Shown in pieces: positions 35,661 to 48,800 of a stretch of DNA of 64,000 bases. The notes beneath the pieces were generated by a model. The model did no database searches. It saw nothing but the letters and a program-made list of their open reading frames with translations, and was not told the DNA's origin. Numbering within the stretch: the first letter of the stretch is position 1; each line of letters starts with the position of its first letter. A program made the position numbers and the translations under genes. This DNA is from Carallia brachiata (lineage: Eukaryota; Streptophyta; Magnoliopsida; Malpighiales; Rhizophoraceae): positions 1,841,999 to 1,905,998 of the forward strand of contig JADCRB010000012.1 of the NCBI GenBank assembly GCA_021464245.1, given 5' to 3'.

Positions 35661-37086
35661 TCACACGTAAGGTTAGTTTATTTCTTGTAAGATAATTTAT
35701 ATTTATAAAATATTTATAATAAAAATAATAAATTTTTTTATCATTAATTATAAGATAATTTATATTTTTTTTTAAAATAACTTCAATTTTATAAAAAAAA
35801 AATTATTTTACTTAAAAATTTAAAAATTTTTCTTAAATTTTATCTATTTAAAATATTTTTGTGAAACAAATAAAAAAAATTTGTAAAATTTTTTTTATAA
35901 AATATTTTATAAGAAACAAACACATTCTAAATAATATATTTGACATTTCTAAATAAAAATAGTTGGAATTACACGACTATACTTTGTCTTTTCTACTGAG
36001 GATTTGTACGAAATTTTAGTTGTGAATTTACATAAATAACCTCAATTTATTTCAATGCGTCTTTCAAAAATACTGGGATAGTCCGGCCTCTACAGTCTCC
36101 TAAAAAAATGTCTCAGATATCTTGGGCCAGAGGTTAGTGTTTTGTATTGTGGTAGCCTGCCAGTTGAATTGAAATGAACTTTGGGCCAAATTTAAATGAG
36201 CTTGGTTTGCCTGCTCAAAAAATATGCCTCAAAAATTATCTATCGAGTCTTATTATATATCCAGAAGAAATATTGTTCGAGAAAGCGCACGAATACAATT
36301 AATTAGATTTCGATCAGTTGCATTCAAACATTTTTTCGAGCTCATTTTTATCCGAAAATATACTTTTTTTCCTTATCTTAATAGTAATAATATAATAATT
36401 TTTAAAAATAGTATATATATTTTAAGTAATAAAAAATTAAGTGATAAACTTTTGTTATTAAAAATATAATTGTTATTACTTAAAATTACTTGCTTGTCAC
36501 TTTTAGTACAGCTAATGGAGCTCAAACTAGTAGGGCAGCCAATATTTTCTTAATTTAAATTACCCAATTGTAACAATTAGTGCATGATTAGTTCTAAATT
36601 GAAAGATTTTGGAGCGAGCTTCTCTAGTTCAAATTAAGAATCTTTATGATAACCACGAAAAAGATTGTTATAATTAGAAATGGCTACCACCTAAGTTTGT
36701 CTAGTTGGTCAATGATCTTTTAGACATAGACCCTCCAATAATGCGACTTACCTGTCGAGATTACTATGTAATTCTCAAAGATCAGCACATCAATGCGTCC
36801 GAAAGAACAAGAGGAGGTTTGCCACACCATTAACCAACAAGTCAGATTTTATGAAAGAAATAGAACCAAAAAAAAAAGAAAGAAAAAGAACCAAAAAAAA
36901 AAAAAGAAAGAAAAATTAAACATTAGCAAGAAAGTAAACTGAATTCAACAGTTTTTTCATCCCTCGACAGCGAAAATCTCGGGACCCTTTTCGCCTAACT
37001 CTCAAGATCGTTGCATGCTGATTGATTCTTGGAAAGCAAAATTAGGAAAAATTAACCAAGAAAAAAGCGGAGATATGAACAAAAAT

Positions 37087-37106
37087 AATAATAATAATAA
37101 TAATAA
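37087..37106. repeat. (AAT)n microsatellite
   Basis: About 7 trinucleotide units within the array. Confidence 0.85.
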
Positions 37107-37140
37107 GAAAGTTGAATTAAAAAAAAAAAAAAGCATCACA

Positions 37141-37644
37141 AAAACCTGTATCACCATCGCTGCCTCTAAACCTGCGTGAAAATTCTTCCTCTCGCTGCGC
37201 CTCTGGAGGACTCCTGTACTGCTTCCGCCCTTTTGCTTTCTTCAGGAGACCAACCAGAACTTCTTGCCGTTATTTTTATTCCTCGACAAGCGGAAATCAG
37301 AATAGTTTCCCCTAAACTCTCAAGATCCTTGAATGTTGATTGAATCTTGGAAACCAAAAATAGAAAAAATTAACCAAGAAAGAAGCCGAAATGAAAAAAA
37401 AAAAGAAAAGCATCACAAGAACCTGTATCATCGTTGCTGCCTCTGAACCTGCCGTAAAAATTCTTCCTCTCGCTGCGCCTTTGTAGGACTCCTGTATTGG
37501 GCGCCGCTTTCGCCCTTCTGCTTGCTCGAGGATGCGAACCAGAACTTTTCGCCGTTATATTTAAAACTGATACCGGAAAGGAAAACATTCCAGAAGAGGA
37601 GGAAAAGAGAGACGTTTGATTTTCGTTGGAGGGAGGAATTTATA
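37141..37644 (-). other. Promoter plus two first-exon modules of the array
   Basis: TATAAATTCC lies on the minus strand at 37644-37635, followed by a CT-rich region with CGTCTCTC and an ATG at 37588. The 57-codon frame includes NITAKSSGSHPRASRRAK and ends at a GATACAG donor near 37420. A second first-exon copy lies at about 37141-37260. This is the best-preserved 5' end in the array. The product would be a basic protein start of unknown role. Confidence 0.45.
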
Positions 37645-37794
37645 AGCAAATGTTTTCTTTCTGGTAAGGATTAGCGGAATTACACAATTGCCCTTTCCGC
37701 AGAACACTCATTCTCACCAGTGAATTTACATAGATAACCTCAATTTATTTCTGTACACTTTAAAATACACCGGGACAGTCTGGCCTACCCGGTA

Positions 37795-38266
37795 CCTATA
37801 TATTTATTTTTTAAATAAATTTATAAAAATATCACTAATTTTATTTAAAAAATAAATTTAATACTAATTTTAAAAAGTAATAAATTTAACACAAATTTTT
37901 TTAAAAATAATAAATTTAGTACGTAATGATTTTATATAAATAAAATTTATTAATTTTGATGACAAATTTATAGAAATATGTCTGTTTCGATGACATGATA
38001 ATCATATAAATTTATGACAAATCATTGAAATTAGTAAAGGAAAGGGAGATTGTGAAATTTTATGTAATTCCGTTTACTGTCATGCCATCGAAACACTAAG
38101 CTTAATTTTATGATTATTGTGAAATAACAAATTTAGTACACTGTAAAATTTTATGATTATTGTTATTTTATGTAAAATTGATACTCGATTTATTATTTTT
38201 TAAAATTAGTATTAAATTTATTATTTTAAATAAAATTAGTGATATTTATGTATATTAACTCTCATT
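37795..38266. mobile_element. MITE-like foldback element, family 1, copy b
   Basis: Same inverted-repeat plan and internal motifs as 23750-24106 (the middle 'gtacgtaatgattttatat' and 'atatgtctgtttcgat' are shared). About 110 bases longer because of extra sequence in the centre. It lies just upstream (minus strand) of the 37.6 kb promoter module. Confidence 0.75.
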
Positions 38267-40139
38267 TTAAAAAAGAAAAAAAAAAGTCTGTCAAATTTCT
38301 TTGGAAAAGGTTCGTGTATTGGATTAAGCTAGTAGCCTGCTGGTTGAATAGAAATGAACTGTGAACCAAACTGAAACGACCCAATTACAATTGATGCATA
38401 GATCGGCCTAAATTGGAAGATTTTGGAGTGGTCTGCTCTGATGCAAATTAAGAATCATTATCATAAGAAAAGGCTGGGACTTACCTGACCAGAGTCCATA
38501 GGTGATGGTGGTGGACCCAAAACAAACATAAATGACAAAACAATATGTGTAGCAATGTAGTGTAGTTTCTGCCTGAAAACAGAAAGAAAAGGAGTGTAAC
38601 TATTGGGTTTATCAACATGATAGAAATGGAACAAAAACTGAAAAAACTAAAAAACGAAAAGATGATCGAAATGTAACTATTGGGTTTATTAGCATTACCA
38701 AACAATGTTGTTCTTGTTTCAACACACCAAGAAGAAAAATAACCGCACTGGAAAATGAACAAGCGGAAAGATGTTGAAAGGAGATCTAATAAATTTTGCT
38801 AAATACACATATGTACAAATCAGAAAGACAGAGCTTGAACAAGCATCTGACATGAATCTTTACACAGATGGAAGATAGCAGCCACTGACCTGGCTTCACA
38901 ATCTTAAAGAAAGCAATTGAAGCCACCAAACACACCAAGGCCTGCATTCATTACGAATAGCTTCTTTCTTCTTTTATAACATAAACTAGCTTAATCACAC
39001 ACCTCTTCAAAGGACAAGAGCATGTAGGAAAAATATGAGGAGAGAAATCTTTATGACCTATTTGCAATATTTCATCTCAATTAAAATCAGCGTACTACCC
39101 TATTATCGAGCCCGAAAAAAGTATGAAAATCCAATTTGTTTCAGTTCAGATATCCCAACAACAACAGGAGGAAAGTTGAGTAGAAATAGCGGAAGTAAAG
39201 CAAAAATTAACATATCCGCAAGTTTGACTGTAATTCATTTTTGAAAGGAAGCATCAAATATCAAGTGAAAATTTTCATTATATGAATGAAACTTTAGGGT
39301 AAAGATTCACCAATCTCTATACAAAGGGGACACAATCATTATGCACCTTTAGAATAATAGCCTTGATTCTTGTTTCAATGCAGAATGTCGCCCAGTTCAG
39401 AAATGAGCACTCAAGAGGAACTTTATTGCTTGTTGCATTCCCAATACTTGCAGTCAGGCATTGATCTTGTCACTGGTGAATGCCGTTCCGAGCACGAAAG
39501 GAGAATGGAAAAAAGTTCATATTTTACACCTACTGATCACAGACAAAAAAAAAAACACTATTAGTTAAGCTATCTTTAAAAGTGACAACAGGGGGGAACT
39601 CAAACGCCAGAAAAAAAAAAAAAAAAAAAAACAGAGAGAGAAGAAGGACAAGGAGCAGTGAGGAACAACTCAAATATCCACAAAAAAAAAGAGAACTGAT
39701 GTTAGAACCTATACAACATCGGAAACAATTGCCCAACATGTACACTGTAAAACATACTTTCAGAAAACACATGAATCCAACAGATTTTTTTAAAAGGGAG
39801 AGATAAATGGCACACGGCTCAGCCATAGCATTATTGGAAATGGTATCAAAGCTGGTTTCGTGTACTTTACCAATGTGAGATATTTATCCTCTTAGCACAC
39901 ACTTTAGGCCTATTTTAGATGCTAGCTATATCAAGATTGTTTTAGCATATTCAAATGATTATGATAAAGCATGTCAAATTTGCACACAGCACTATAACTC
40001 ACAAAAGAGCACAAGCAGGTGCCAAAACAGGTACCAAACATAAAAAACCATCTATGTTACCAATTGATGTACCTTGTAAATTTTTGAGAGGTTCCTTTGA
40101 TTGTTCATGAACAAGAGCTAACGCCGGCTCCAGAAGCTC

Positions 40140-40890
40140 TCATAGATTCTAATAAATTTGGAATGATTATCTACACATTAATAAATAGGCACCAAAACAT
40201 GTTTGAGAATGAGATCAAACACAAAACGAGGAGCACTAAAGATCTGCAATGCATGCTTTTGATCCTTTTCAAAGAGGCGATATCCTGAGAAGAACATTCG
40301 AGATTGTAGTTTACAGACAAATTAAAATGATCCACTTGCATATAATGCGCTAGGAGTTTAGAAAGCACTTACCATCATTGCATTGATAGCTGGATGAGAA
40401 GCATCAGAAAGTCACTAGATTTACGAAGTCTACTTGACAGCCAATGAAAAGGTCCCTATCCCCTTCAGTGCCTAGCTTAATCAAGACAAAGGGACCGTTA
40501 TTATGCCTGAGAGCACCATAACATAGCTGGACAGAAACAAGATATCAACAATACCTACAGGAAGTTTCTTAGACTCTATTAATCTGAAATGATTATCTAC
40601 CAACTAAAAAAATTAGGCACCAAAGCATATCTGAGAATGAGATCAAGAACCGAAAAAAGGAGCAAAAATTATCAGTAATGCATACTTTCGCTCCTTTTCA
40701 AGCATCTGATATCCTGAAAGAACGTTCTCAATTACAGAAAAAACTAAAATGACCCGTAATGGGTACAATGCACTAGGATTTTTTAAAGCACAAATTCAAG
40801 AAAAATTATCATCATTGCAATGACAGCTGGATGAGAAACATGTCACTCGATACAGAAAGTTCCCTTGACAACCAATGAAATATCAAATAA
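40140..40890. repeat. Tandem duplication, diverged, period about 430 bases
   Basis: 40140-40460 and 40570-40890 align along their length, sharing GATTATCTAC, AATGAGATCAA and GACAGCTGGATGAGAA. Older than the 32.6 kb duplication judging by mismatches. Confidence 0.7.
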
Positions 40891-41749
40891 AATTTCCTAA
40901 AAGAAACAAGCATCGATGTAAAGTAAGTCAACTCAAATAAACATATAATAAAGTAGTAATCACTCACCTAGGCCAACAATTGTTTGTAAAGAATCAAGAA
41001 ACAGTTGAAGCTGCAGAAGTAACGACTACAAGAACTTTCACTCACAACTAATTGGGTTACCTTAATGTCTTCAGGTAGGTCAACTGCTTGGAAGTGCATT
41101 GCAGTGCCATCTCCTTCCCTACAGCTTTCTGCCCCCAAATTTGCAAACCCCATTCTTTGTTAGGAACTTGGTACACACATATGTCTGTGTGCCTGCATGA
41201 GATAGAGAGAGAGAGAGAGAGTCTTTCTTACAACTCAATAACCAAAAAAAAAAAAAAGACGAATAATGTTAGAACATAAACAAGAGAATAGGCTTCACAT
41301 GCACAATAGGTGAACATATTTGTCTTCTATAATGTCAACTAGGTTAAAATACCCGGCCTTTTTTTGTGTTGCTGAGTTTGCTACCTGACAGAGGCAGGTT
41401 TTCTCTACGTGAGTCTTTACTTTCAAAGAAATAACAAACAGCAAAGAGCCCTCATCAGAGAATTATAAATTAGACTTCCATAATACTAATTTCAAATTTT
41501 TCAAAAACATTGCTCAAAATCGGGCAGACTATGCAATGTAGAAGTCCATTTTGAAAAAGTATACATATTGGCACCCAAAGAAACAGATATCTATAAGAAA
41601 CTCAGCAGCAAGAAAAACAGAAACATGCATGGTAATCAAGACAGCCAAATGAAAAATATGGGCCAAGAAGAAAAGTAGAGATAGAGAAGAGAGAGGGTTG
41701 CATCAGGCTAAACATTAGACAAATTCAGGGGGGCCTAATAACATACTAG

Positions 41750-41815
41750 TTATATGCTTTCTTCATCAACATTGATTTCCATGCTAGAGCTCTGCCTTTT
41801 CAGCTCCTCCAGTAA
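41750..41815 (-). other. Terminal exon of an array gene
   Basis: A pyrimidine-rich acceptor TTTTCCTGCAG is followed by a 22-codon frame, LLEELKRQSSSMEINVDEES then Ile and TAA. It has clear protein-like composition and a stop followed by AT-rich 3' sequence. It should be the last exon of a unit whose earlier exons lie at higher coordinates (43.2 kb, 43.65 kb). Confidence 0.5.
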
Positions 41816-43174
41816 CTGCAGGAAAACAATTACGGATATTTAGTTTTGTTTCTGCTAACAAAGATAGCCATCTAGCATTTACCTCTTACTCACATGCCTC
41901 CATCAAGTGCACTGAGGATCCCCCCCAAGTTGCACATTCAATATAAATATATAGTAAGTGGCTACCACAAGATCCTCCCTTCTCATCCTTTCACTTGAAG
42001 AAACTCCAGTCATAATGAGATCGCCAAATGACATAAGAAGGGCGAAGACATCAGACCCTATTGGTACAGTGAGAAATAAAAGGGAGCAAATACTTTGGTA
42101 AATCGCCAGTCGAGTAATCTATTTCTGATCGTTAAATTGCAGCTTGTAGAGCCAAAATACCTCTGCTACGTCTATTTCTCAATCTACATTGCAGGGCATA
42201 AAAGAAATTACAACTTAGACATATGCCATTTGCACTGATGCAGTTGCTTAGAGAGAGTCAAAGCCATACAAAACAATTCCAAGAAACATATTCAAGCCAG
42301 AGCTTCATTAAGGTGTATCAGACATTCTATTTACCAGGGAGTTGCAATTGCTACCACTCAGGATCATCATTTCATGCAAAAAACCAAAAAAATATGAGAT
42401 TAACAAGTTGGAGAAAAGAAGTCGACATCGAAGAAGAAGATCATATAACTGCACAAGTACAAAAGACCATGCAACAAGTTTTCCAATGCCTTTACTGAGA
42501 ATAAGCCACTGGGAAAATGAAACAGAAAAATGTTGAAAGAGATCATCTAAGTTTGCTAAACACACATGTGCACAGATAAGGAAATGATGAAAAGAAACAT
42601 ACTATAATCATAATTTTTTGCTACCTCTTGGAAAATTTCCTCTTAAATAACCTCGAGTCAACTCTTTACAGCTTTATCTCATGACTTGGGGTGAATATGT
42701 TTACAAGCATACCTGACATATGCATCTAATGTGGTGTATATGGCATAACATTCTGCACTTTGCAAGTGGACAAAATTGTTATGTGACCAACATGCTTGGC
42801 AAGATCCATGTCTCTGCCGATCAACCATAAGAAACAAACATCATCAGAGCTAATCTAGTAACCGCAGCCAGCTTTTATGTTATTTCATGTGTATCATTGT
42901 TACCTTACCCAAGCAGTGGTAACCTATTTTGGCTAAAATTTAGAGAGCTGGAAAACAAAAAAGAAAAATTCTACGCACCTTTTCCCTGCTGCAGCATTAA
43001 ATTTGATACAAGTTAATATGAGATATCTGACATGAAAATACATATTCCTACTTCTATGTTTCACACAAAACAAGTATCCAAAAAACTTAATTTGCTTGTT
43101 AATAATGAACTTACAATGCTGAAAGAAAAATACAAACTGCTGCAAAATTCTGAGGAAAGGAGAATTTGATCAAC

Positions 43175-43240
43175 CTCAAATAAAGTGTTCCTTGCATTTT
43201 CAGACATTTTTTCAAATTCAACAATACAGCAAATGCTTTT
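43175..43240 (-). other. KMSENAR exon, intact copy
   Basis: Frame [19 protein letters not shown] ending GAG|GTTGAT. Compare 47425 and 31689. The exon start is not certain. Confidence 0.45.
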
Positions 43241-43626
43241 GTCACTTAGAATAAATGCTGCACTTTCAAAAGCTAGGTATTCATGTCACAGATAAAAAAA
43301 ATCTCATATGATCTAAGTCATAGCTCAGACAAAGAAAGATAGAAAAACTTTTCTTACTGTTCCACTGGGGCATATAGCACAAGAAGAGATTACTTGCAAT
43401 ACAGAAAGAAGCAGCCAAGTTTTGCTGGTTCCATGATAACCAATAAGAAGGAAATTGCTATCACCATGGAAGCTAGCACTAGAAGGCAAATTCTAGGCAT
43501 TCCCACAAAAGAGATATGATTTGAGCATCAAACAATCACCACTACCACAGCATAAGATAAACAAAATGATAATGAAATTTTATCAAATCTATTTAATGAA
43601 TATCTGAGTCAAACTTCTGTAATTAC

Positions 43627-43671
43627 CCGGCAAAGAAGTTCACTCTTCATGTTATCCATCTCCCATATGTT
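43627..43671 (-). other. 45-nt exon NIWEMDNMKSELLCR
   Basis: CACAG before and GTAATT after. The copy at 45277-45321 encodes NVWELDDLEGEHLVR. Same length and frame, with I/V, M/L, N/D and M/L exchanges, which is the pattern of coding sequence. Confidence 0.5.
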
Positions 43672-45276
43672 CTGTGCCAAAGATCAGGTTAGTCCATCAT
43701 AACCATCAGGTTATCTTGCCAACCTTTTTAATTGTTCTATCTCCGTTTCAAGTCAACATAAGCTGTAACCAAAAATTTTAAAAAAAAAAACCAATTTGTT
43801 GTTGAAAACGAGCATATAACGAGACGTCTTCCTGAATTCTGCATGGGCCACTATTAACTTCAACCTGGTCTTCTACCAGCATGCATGACTTGTTGTGGAT
43901 GATGAACATCAATGTAGGTCTGCAATCAATAGTAGGAAAAGGCCACTGTGATCAAGACCACGTCGCTGTCCATCTCTTTTTTTCTTGAAGCTAAATAAAA
44001 AAACAAATGATAAATTATAGTGTAAAAGCAACAAAAGGGAAATTTAGAAAATAAAAAATAAAATTAACGACATATCACCGAGAACCATGGTACCCTCATC
44101 TTCTCAAACAAAGAGGATGCCAACGCAAAATCCAAAAACATAAAATTCCAAAAATGCACTGGCCACTCTATGTCTTCAAAGCCAAAATATCTTAGCCACC
44201 AGCTTCTGCCGGTGAAATACTGGGTCATCCAAATTAGGGATGTCGCTTCCACCAAAAAAAGAAAACAATAAAGAAGTATTAATAGATGAAAAAAAGAAAG
44301 AAGTTTTGATAAAGAATCAAAGATCCATAAAAAAGAAAACAAGCAAACAGATACAGCAACATATGAGCAGGAAAGAGAATAACACATGCCTTGAATAGGG
44401 GCTTCATGTTCTCTGTGTTGGTCCAACTCCAACATCCATAACTAGAGACCTTAACAGCATGAATCACGTTAAAGCAATACAAGTTCCAGGTATTTGTTGG
44501 GACAATATCATGCATTAATCTCATGGTCTCACCTCAACTTTGTTACCTGGCCTTCCCAGTATTCCATAACTCAAATAAGCTCACTGTGGAAAATGAGCTA
44601 ATATTCCTTTCTCAATATCAGATGTTAATGAGACATCGACTTGACCATGCAGCTTATCTCAGGATGCATCGGCTTATTTGTTTTCTGTGTATGGAGGGCA
44701 TCAATGCAATTCTGCAATCAAAAGGGGAAATGGCCACTGTAATCATGACCATGTTTGCCTCCAGCGTCCAGCCTCTTTTCTCTTGGAACTAGAATAAAAA
44801 ATGAATGATAAACTATATTGTAAAAGCAACACAGGGCAAGAGCAGAAAAATTAACAGACTAATGACCGATCGCTATCTATCTAAGTACAAGGGTTAAGCC
44901 ACACATTCCAATCCAAAATAAGAAAAAAACATATGCAACACAAATATACATGAGACCCTCCCACATATGCTTAGATGTCAAGAAAAGAGAAACCAGCCGA
45001 TCCCAATTCCCTCCCTCTCAATCAGAGATCATTGGTAAAATATTAATTCTTTAGAATTCTAATGAGCAAGAGAGAGAGAGAAGCTTCCAAGATATTGAAG
45101 CAAAGCTAAAATTCCTGCCTTCAAATAACAAAAAGATAGCAAAAGAAGAAATGAGTGTTACTAGTAAATAACAAGAGAGAGGAAACAGACTCCAAAACCC
45201 AATTTCAAGAAAAGATACAAAGGATGCTTTTGAATCTATTTATCCTGCAAACTTTGAGTCAAACTTCTGTAATTGC

Positions 45277-45321
45277 CCTAACAAGATGTTCACCTTCTAA
45301 GTCATCCAGCTCCCATACGTT
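45277..45321 (-). other. 45-nt exon NVWELDDLEGEHLVR, GC donor
   Basis: Paralog of 43627-43671. The donor is AGG|GCAATT instead of GTAATT, so splicing would need a GC site or has failed. Confidence 0.45.
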
Positions 45322-47424
45322 CTGTGCCAAAGATCAGGTTAACTTGACAACCCTTTTAATTGTTCTATCTGCAGCCGTGAGCCAAAAAAAAAAAAAAGAG
45401 ATTTGTTGTTGAAAACAAGTATGTACTGAGACATCTTCCTGAATTCGCATGGGCCATTATTGGTTTGATACAGTCTATTAAACAAAAGTAAATAAATAAT
45501 TAAATTGGCAATCTGCATCATACCAGAATTATAATTCCCCTAAGTAATTATAAAGAAAAGGCATAATAGACAATCTTCATCTTAACAGGACTATTGGGCA
45601 TTAACACAATGCTGCCACTATATTTGTTTTAAAGAAGTGATCATGAAAAGGCTACAAAAATCAAATCTTTTTAATTCTTAAAATAGGTAAAACTAAACTA
45701 TTGGAGGGGAATAATAATCAAACCATAAAGTAGAAAAATTAGTATAGTAGGTTTTGGCCTTTCTCATGAAACAATAAATTAGCGTAAGGCGATTGAACTC
45801 TAAAAAGTTCAAAAAAAAAAGGATGAAAGTCCAATGGGTCTCTCTTCCTAATGGTCACCAAGGCATGTCATAATATTGAAGAAAATTCCCTAAAGAAAGT
45901 AAGCATCTAAGATGAAAGGAAATAAGCAGCGAGAAGAGAAGCGAAGCTATGGAACAGTAATATGTTGACTTCAAGGACATTTCACGCACTGAGTCATTTG
46001 CTTACCTCATTGTGTTCAGGTTGGTCTCACTGGTTCTCAAGTCAAAGGGTCAGCCTTTGCAGTGTCAACTCCTTGCTGTTTGGCTTCGCCTCCCAATTTT
46101 GTAAACCCCACTTTCTGTTAGGATAAGATTGAGATTTTCACAACTAAAACATCCTCTCCACCCCCAGAAAAAAAAAAGTAATAGATGACTAATGTTAGAA
46201 CATAGACAACAAGGGAAAAGGCCTTATATGCACAATATGCAAAGAAAGTCATACTTACCTTCCATTATGTCATCAAGTTTTAACACCAGCCTTGCATCCA
46301 GACCCTTAGCCGAATGCGGACCAAAAAGAAACTTAAAGCGATAGACAGAGAAAAAGAGGTGTATCAGCATCAATATTACACAAACAGATGAGGCAGAGAG
46401 TGAATGTTACCTGAGCTATATGCTTTACATCCAGGAGAAGGAAACCAAGAATGAGCGGGCAGCAACTCTGGGAAATCAATTGCTGAGTGATCCATTATAT
46501 TGTTGCATTGCAGTTTCTGGAATTCAAAATGCCTTTGGTAAATCATGTTTATCGATCTGCATCCCAGGGCCCAAAGAAACCATACATTTGTATGTGATAC
46601 GATGATGCATTTTCCACTGATCCAGTGTCAACTCCTTCCTGTTTGGCTTTGCCTTCCAATTTGTAAATTCCATTCTCTGTTAGGAAGAGATTAGAGATCT
46701 TCACAACTCAAACACCCTCCCCCAAAAAATAAGAACAAAAAACTAATGTGAGTGCATACAAAACAAGAGGAAAGGCTTCATATGCAAACAAAGTCAAATT
46801 TACCTTCCATAGTGTCAGAAACGTTAAAGCACCAGCCTTGTAATAGTAAAACAAAGGTAGAGAGACAATTCCAGAATCAGCATTATAGAAATTGATGAAG
46901 TGGAGAGTAAATGATATATGAGTTATAGCCATATGCTTACATCAAGGAAAGGAAAACCAAAAATAAAGGGGCAGAAACTTTTGGAAATTGCTTCTGATTG
47001 TTGCATAGTAGCTTCTAGGAGACAAAAATGCCTCTGCCATATAATGTTTCTCAACCTGCATCACAGGATCCAAAAGAAGCCATAAATCACAGTTTTCACC
47101 TGCAAGGGTAAGCAACATTGAGCTCATGCATTAGAAGAAATGCAGAATTTGTATGCTAATGTAAATTAAGCCATGAGGATGCAACAAAATGTTTAATATC
47201 ATTCACAGGTAAACACCGAGCCATATGGGAACCGTGTTCTCTTGAATTATCAAAAGATGATCCAAGTAATTGCAAGATATCTGACAAGCAAATGCAGACC
47301 CTGCTTCCGTCCTCCATCCAAGTCTAGAGAACTGAAATTGGAACTTATTGAGGAACTGACGATGTGAATTAAAAAAATATAAACTACTGCAACATTCTGA
47401 AAAAAAGAAAAAAAATTGACCAAC

Positions 47425-47485
47425 CTCATTTAAACCAATCCTTGCATTTTCAGACATTTTATCAAACTGCTCTTTGCACAAGTGC
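47425..47485 (-). other. KMSENAR exon, intact copy
   Basis: Frame QFDKMSENARIGLNE ending GAG|GTTGG. A candidate acceptor CAG lies just before TTTGAT (47466). Confidence 0.45.
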
Positions 47486-48479
47486 CTCTGTCACGGACCT
47501 AAACATCACATTATACATATCAAAATCCCCTAGGATCTAAGCCATTGGATCAGGACAGAAGGATCGAAATTCTCTAACCATTTCTCCTGTTTTAGGATTT
47601 TTGCCAACATATGTTGTCTAGCCAACAGCTGGGGTTCCCATACATTGTATATATGACACGCCAAGATAAGCTTGTATAAGTTATGGACCAGCTGAGACTT
47701 GTCGTTTCCAAGTCACCCACACAAAGGGTATTGAATCTGAAAACGTTTATTTCTAGGCAAAACAATGTTTGAGTGATCTTTCTGATGTGGATTGTGAGTG
47801 ATATTTCCTCCATCGATGTGGATTTGTCACTATTCCTACAACAAGAATAATATCAATCACACTCAGAGAAGGAAGGATTAGTGAATTGAGAAAACCAACC
47901 TTTGTCTTCTTTCATATATGAGATGTAGGAAACAGAAACAGACTCCAACCTGATCCCAAAATCAGAAAAGATATAAAGAATGATTTCTAAAAACAAGAAC
48001 AAAGTCAGAAAGCAAAAATCAAAGTCAAGAAACAGAAATTTTAAATTCAAATTTCCTTATCAGGTAGCAACATCGGTGCTTCTTTCTCCATCTCCTTTTC
48101 TTGCAGCTAAAAAAAAAAAACGAATTATAAACTATATTGCAAAAGCAACAAAAGGGAAAGTTAGAAATTAAAGAACAGAAAATAAAAAAAATTAACAGAT
48201 TAAGGGCTAACCACCGAACCGTCGTACTCCTCATCTTCTCAAACAAAGAGGATGGCAAGCAAAATCCAAAAACTTAAAATTCCAAAAATTCACTGGCCGC
48301 TCTGTGTCTTCAAAGCCCAAAATATCTTAGCCACCATCTTCTGGCAGTGAAATGCCTAAACAAGAAAACAATAAAGAAGTTTTAATAGACGAAAGCAAGA
48401 AAAAGAAAACAGTGAAGAAGTATTAATAGACGAAAAAAGAGAGAAGTTTTGATAAAGAATCAAAGATCAGTAAGAAAGA

Positions 48480-48800
48480 AAACAAGCAAACAGATTCAGC
48501 AACATAGACAAGAATAGGAATGAAGAGCGTAGAATCTTGGTGATCTTTCTCGTGGTTTCTGAGGGGACCCTCATCCATCAGCCTCCGTCGATTGCAATAA
48601 AAATGCTAGAAAGGAAGAAAGAAGATTATGGAAAAGTGAGCATCTTGAACAAAAAAACTATCAAGGGAGGAGCTCAGAGAGAGAGAAGGAAGAGGGCTGA
48701 GAGGAACCAGATTGACGGAGGAAGTTAGCAGGAAAAAGCAAAGTTGCTAATTTAATTGCAATCTTGAGACAGAAAGAGAGAGACATGGGTGATTTATATA
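48480..48800 (-). promoter_or_regulatory. Promoter and 5' region of an array unit
   Basis: TATATAAATC lies on the minus strand at 48800-48791, followed by CTCTCTTTCTGTC and a GA/CT-rich leader. A minus-strand ATG near 48575 opens MDEGPLRNHEKDHQD. Confidence 0.4.

Noticed and set aside
39370..39564. Plus-strand frame with STQEELYCLLHSQYLQ
   Set aside because: Protein-like in part, but no homology recognised, no partner exons and no related copy elsewhere in the array; left unannotated.
32594..41000. Regular repeats as a possible CRISPR-like array
   Set aside because: Units are hundreds of bases long, few in number and diverged, without unique spacers, in a plant nuclear context.
44064..44435. 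123-codon minus-strand frame with hydrophobic stretches, resembling a membrane protein
   Set aside because: The hydrophobic parts come from T-rich intron-like sequence, and the homologous 48.3 kb copy does not keep this frame.
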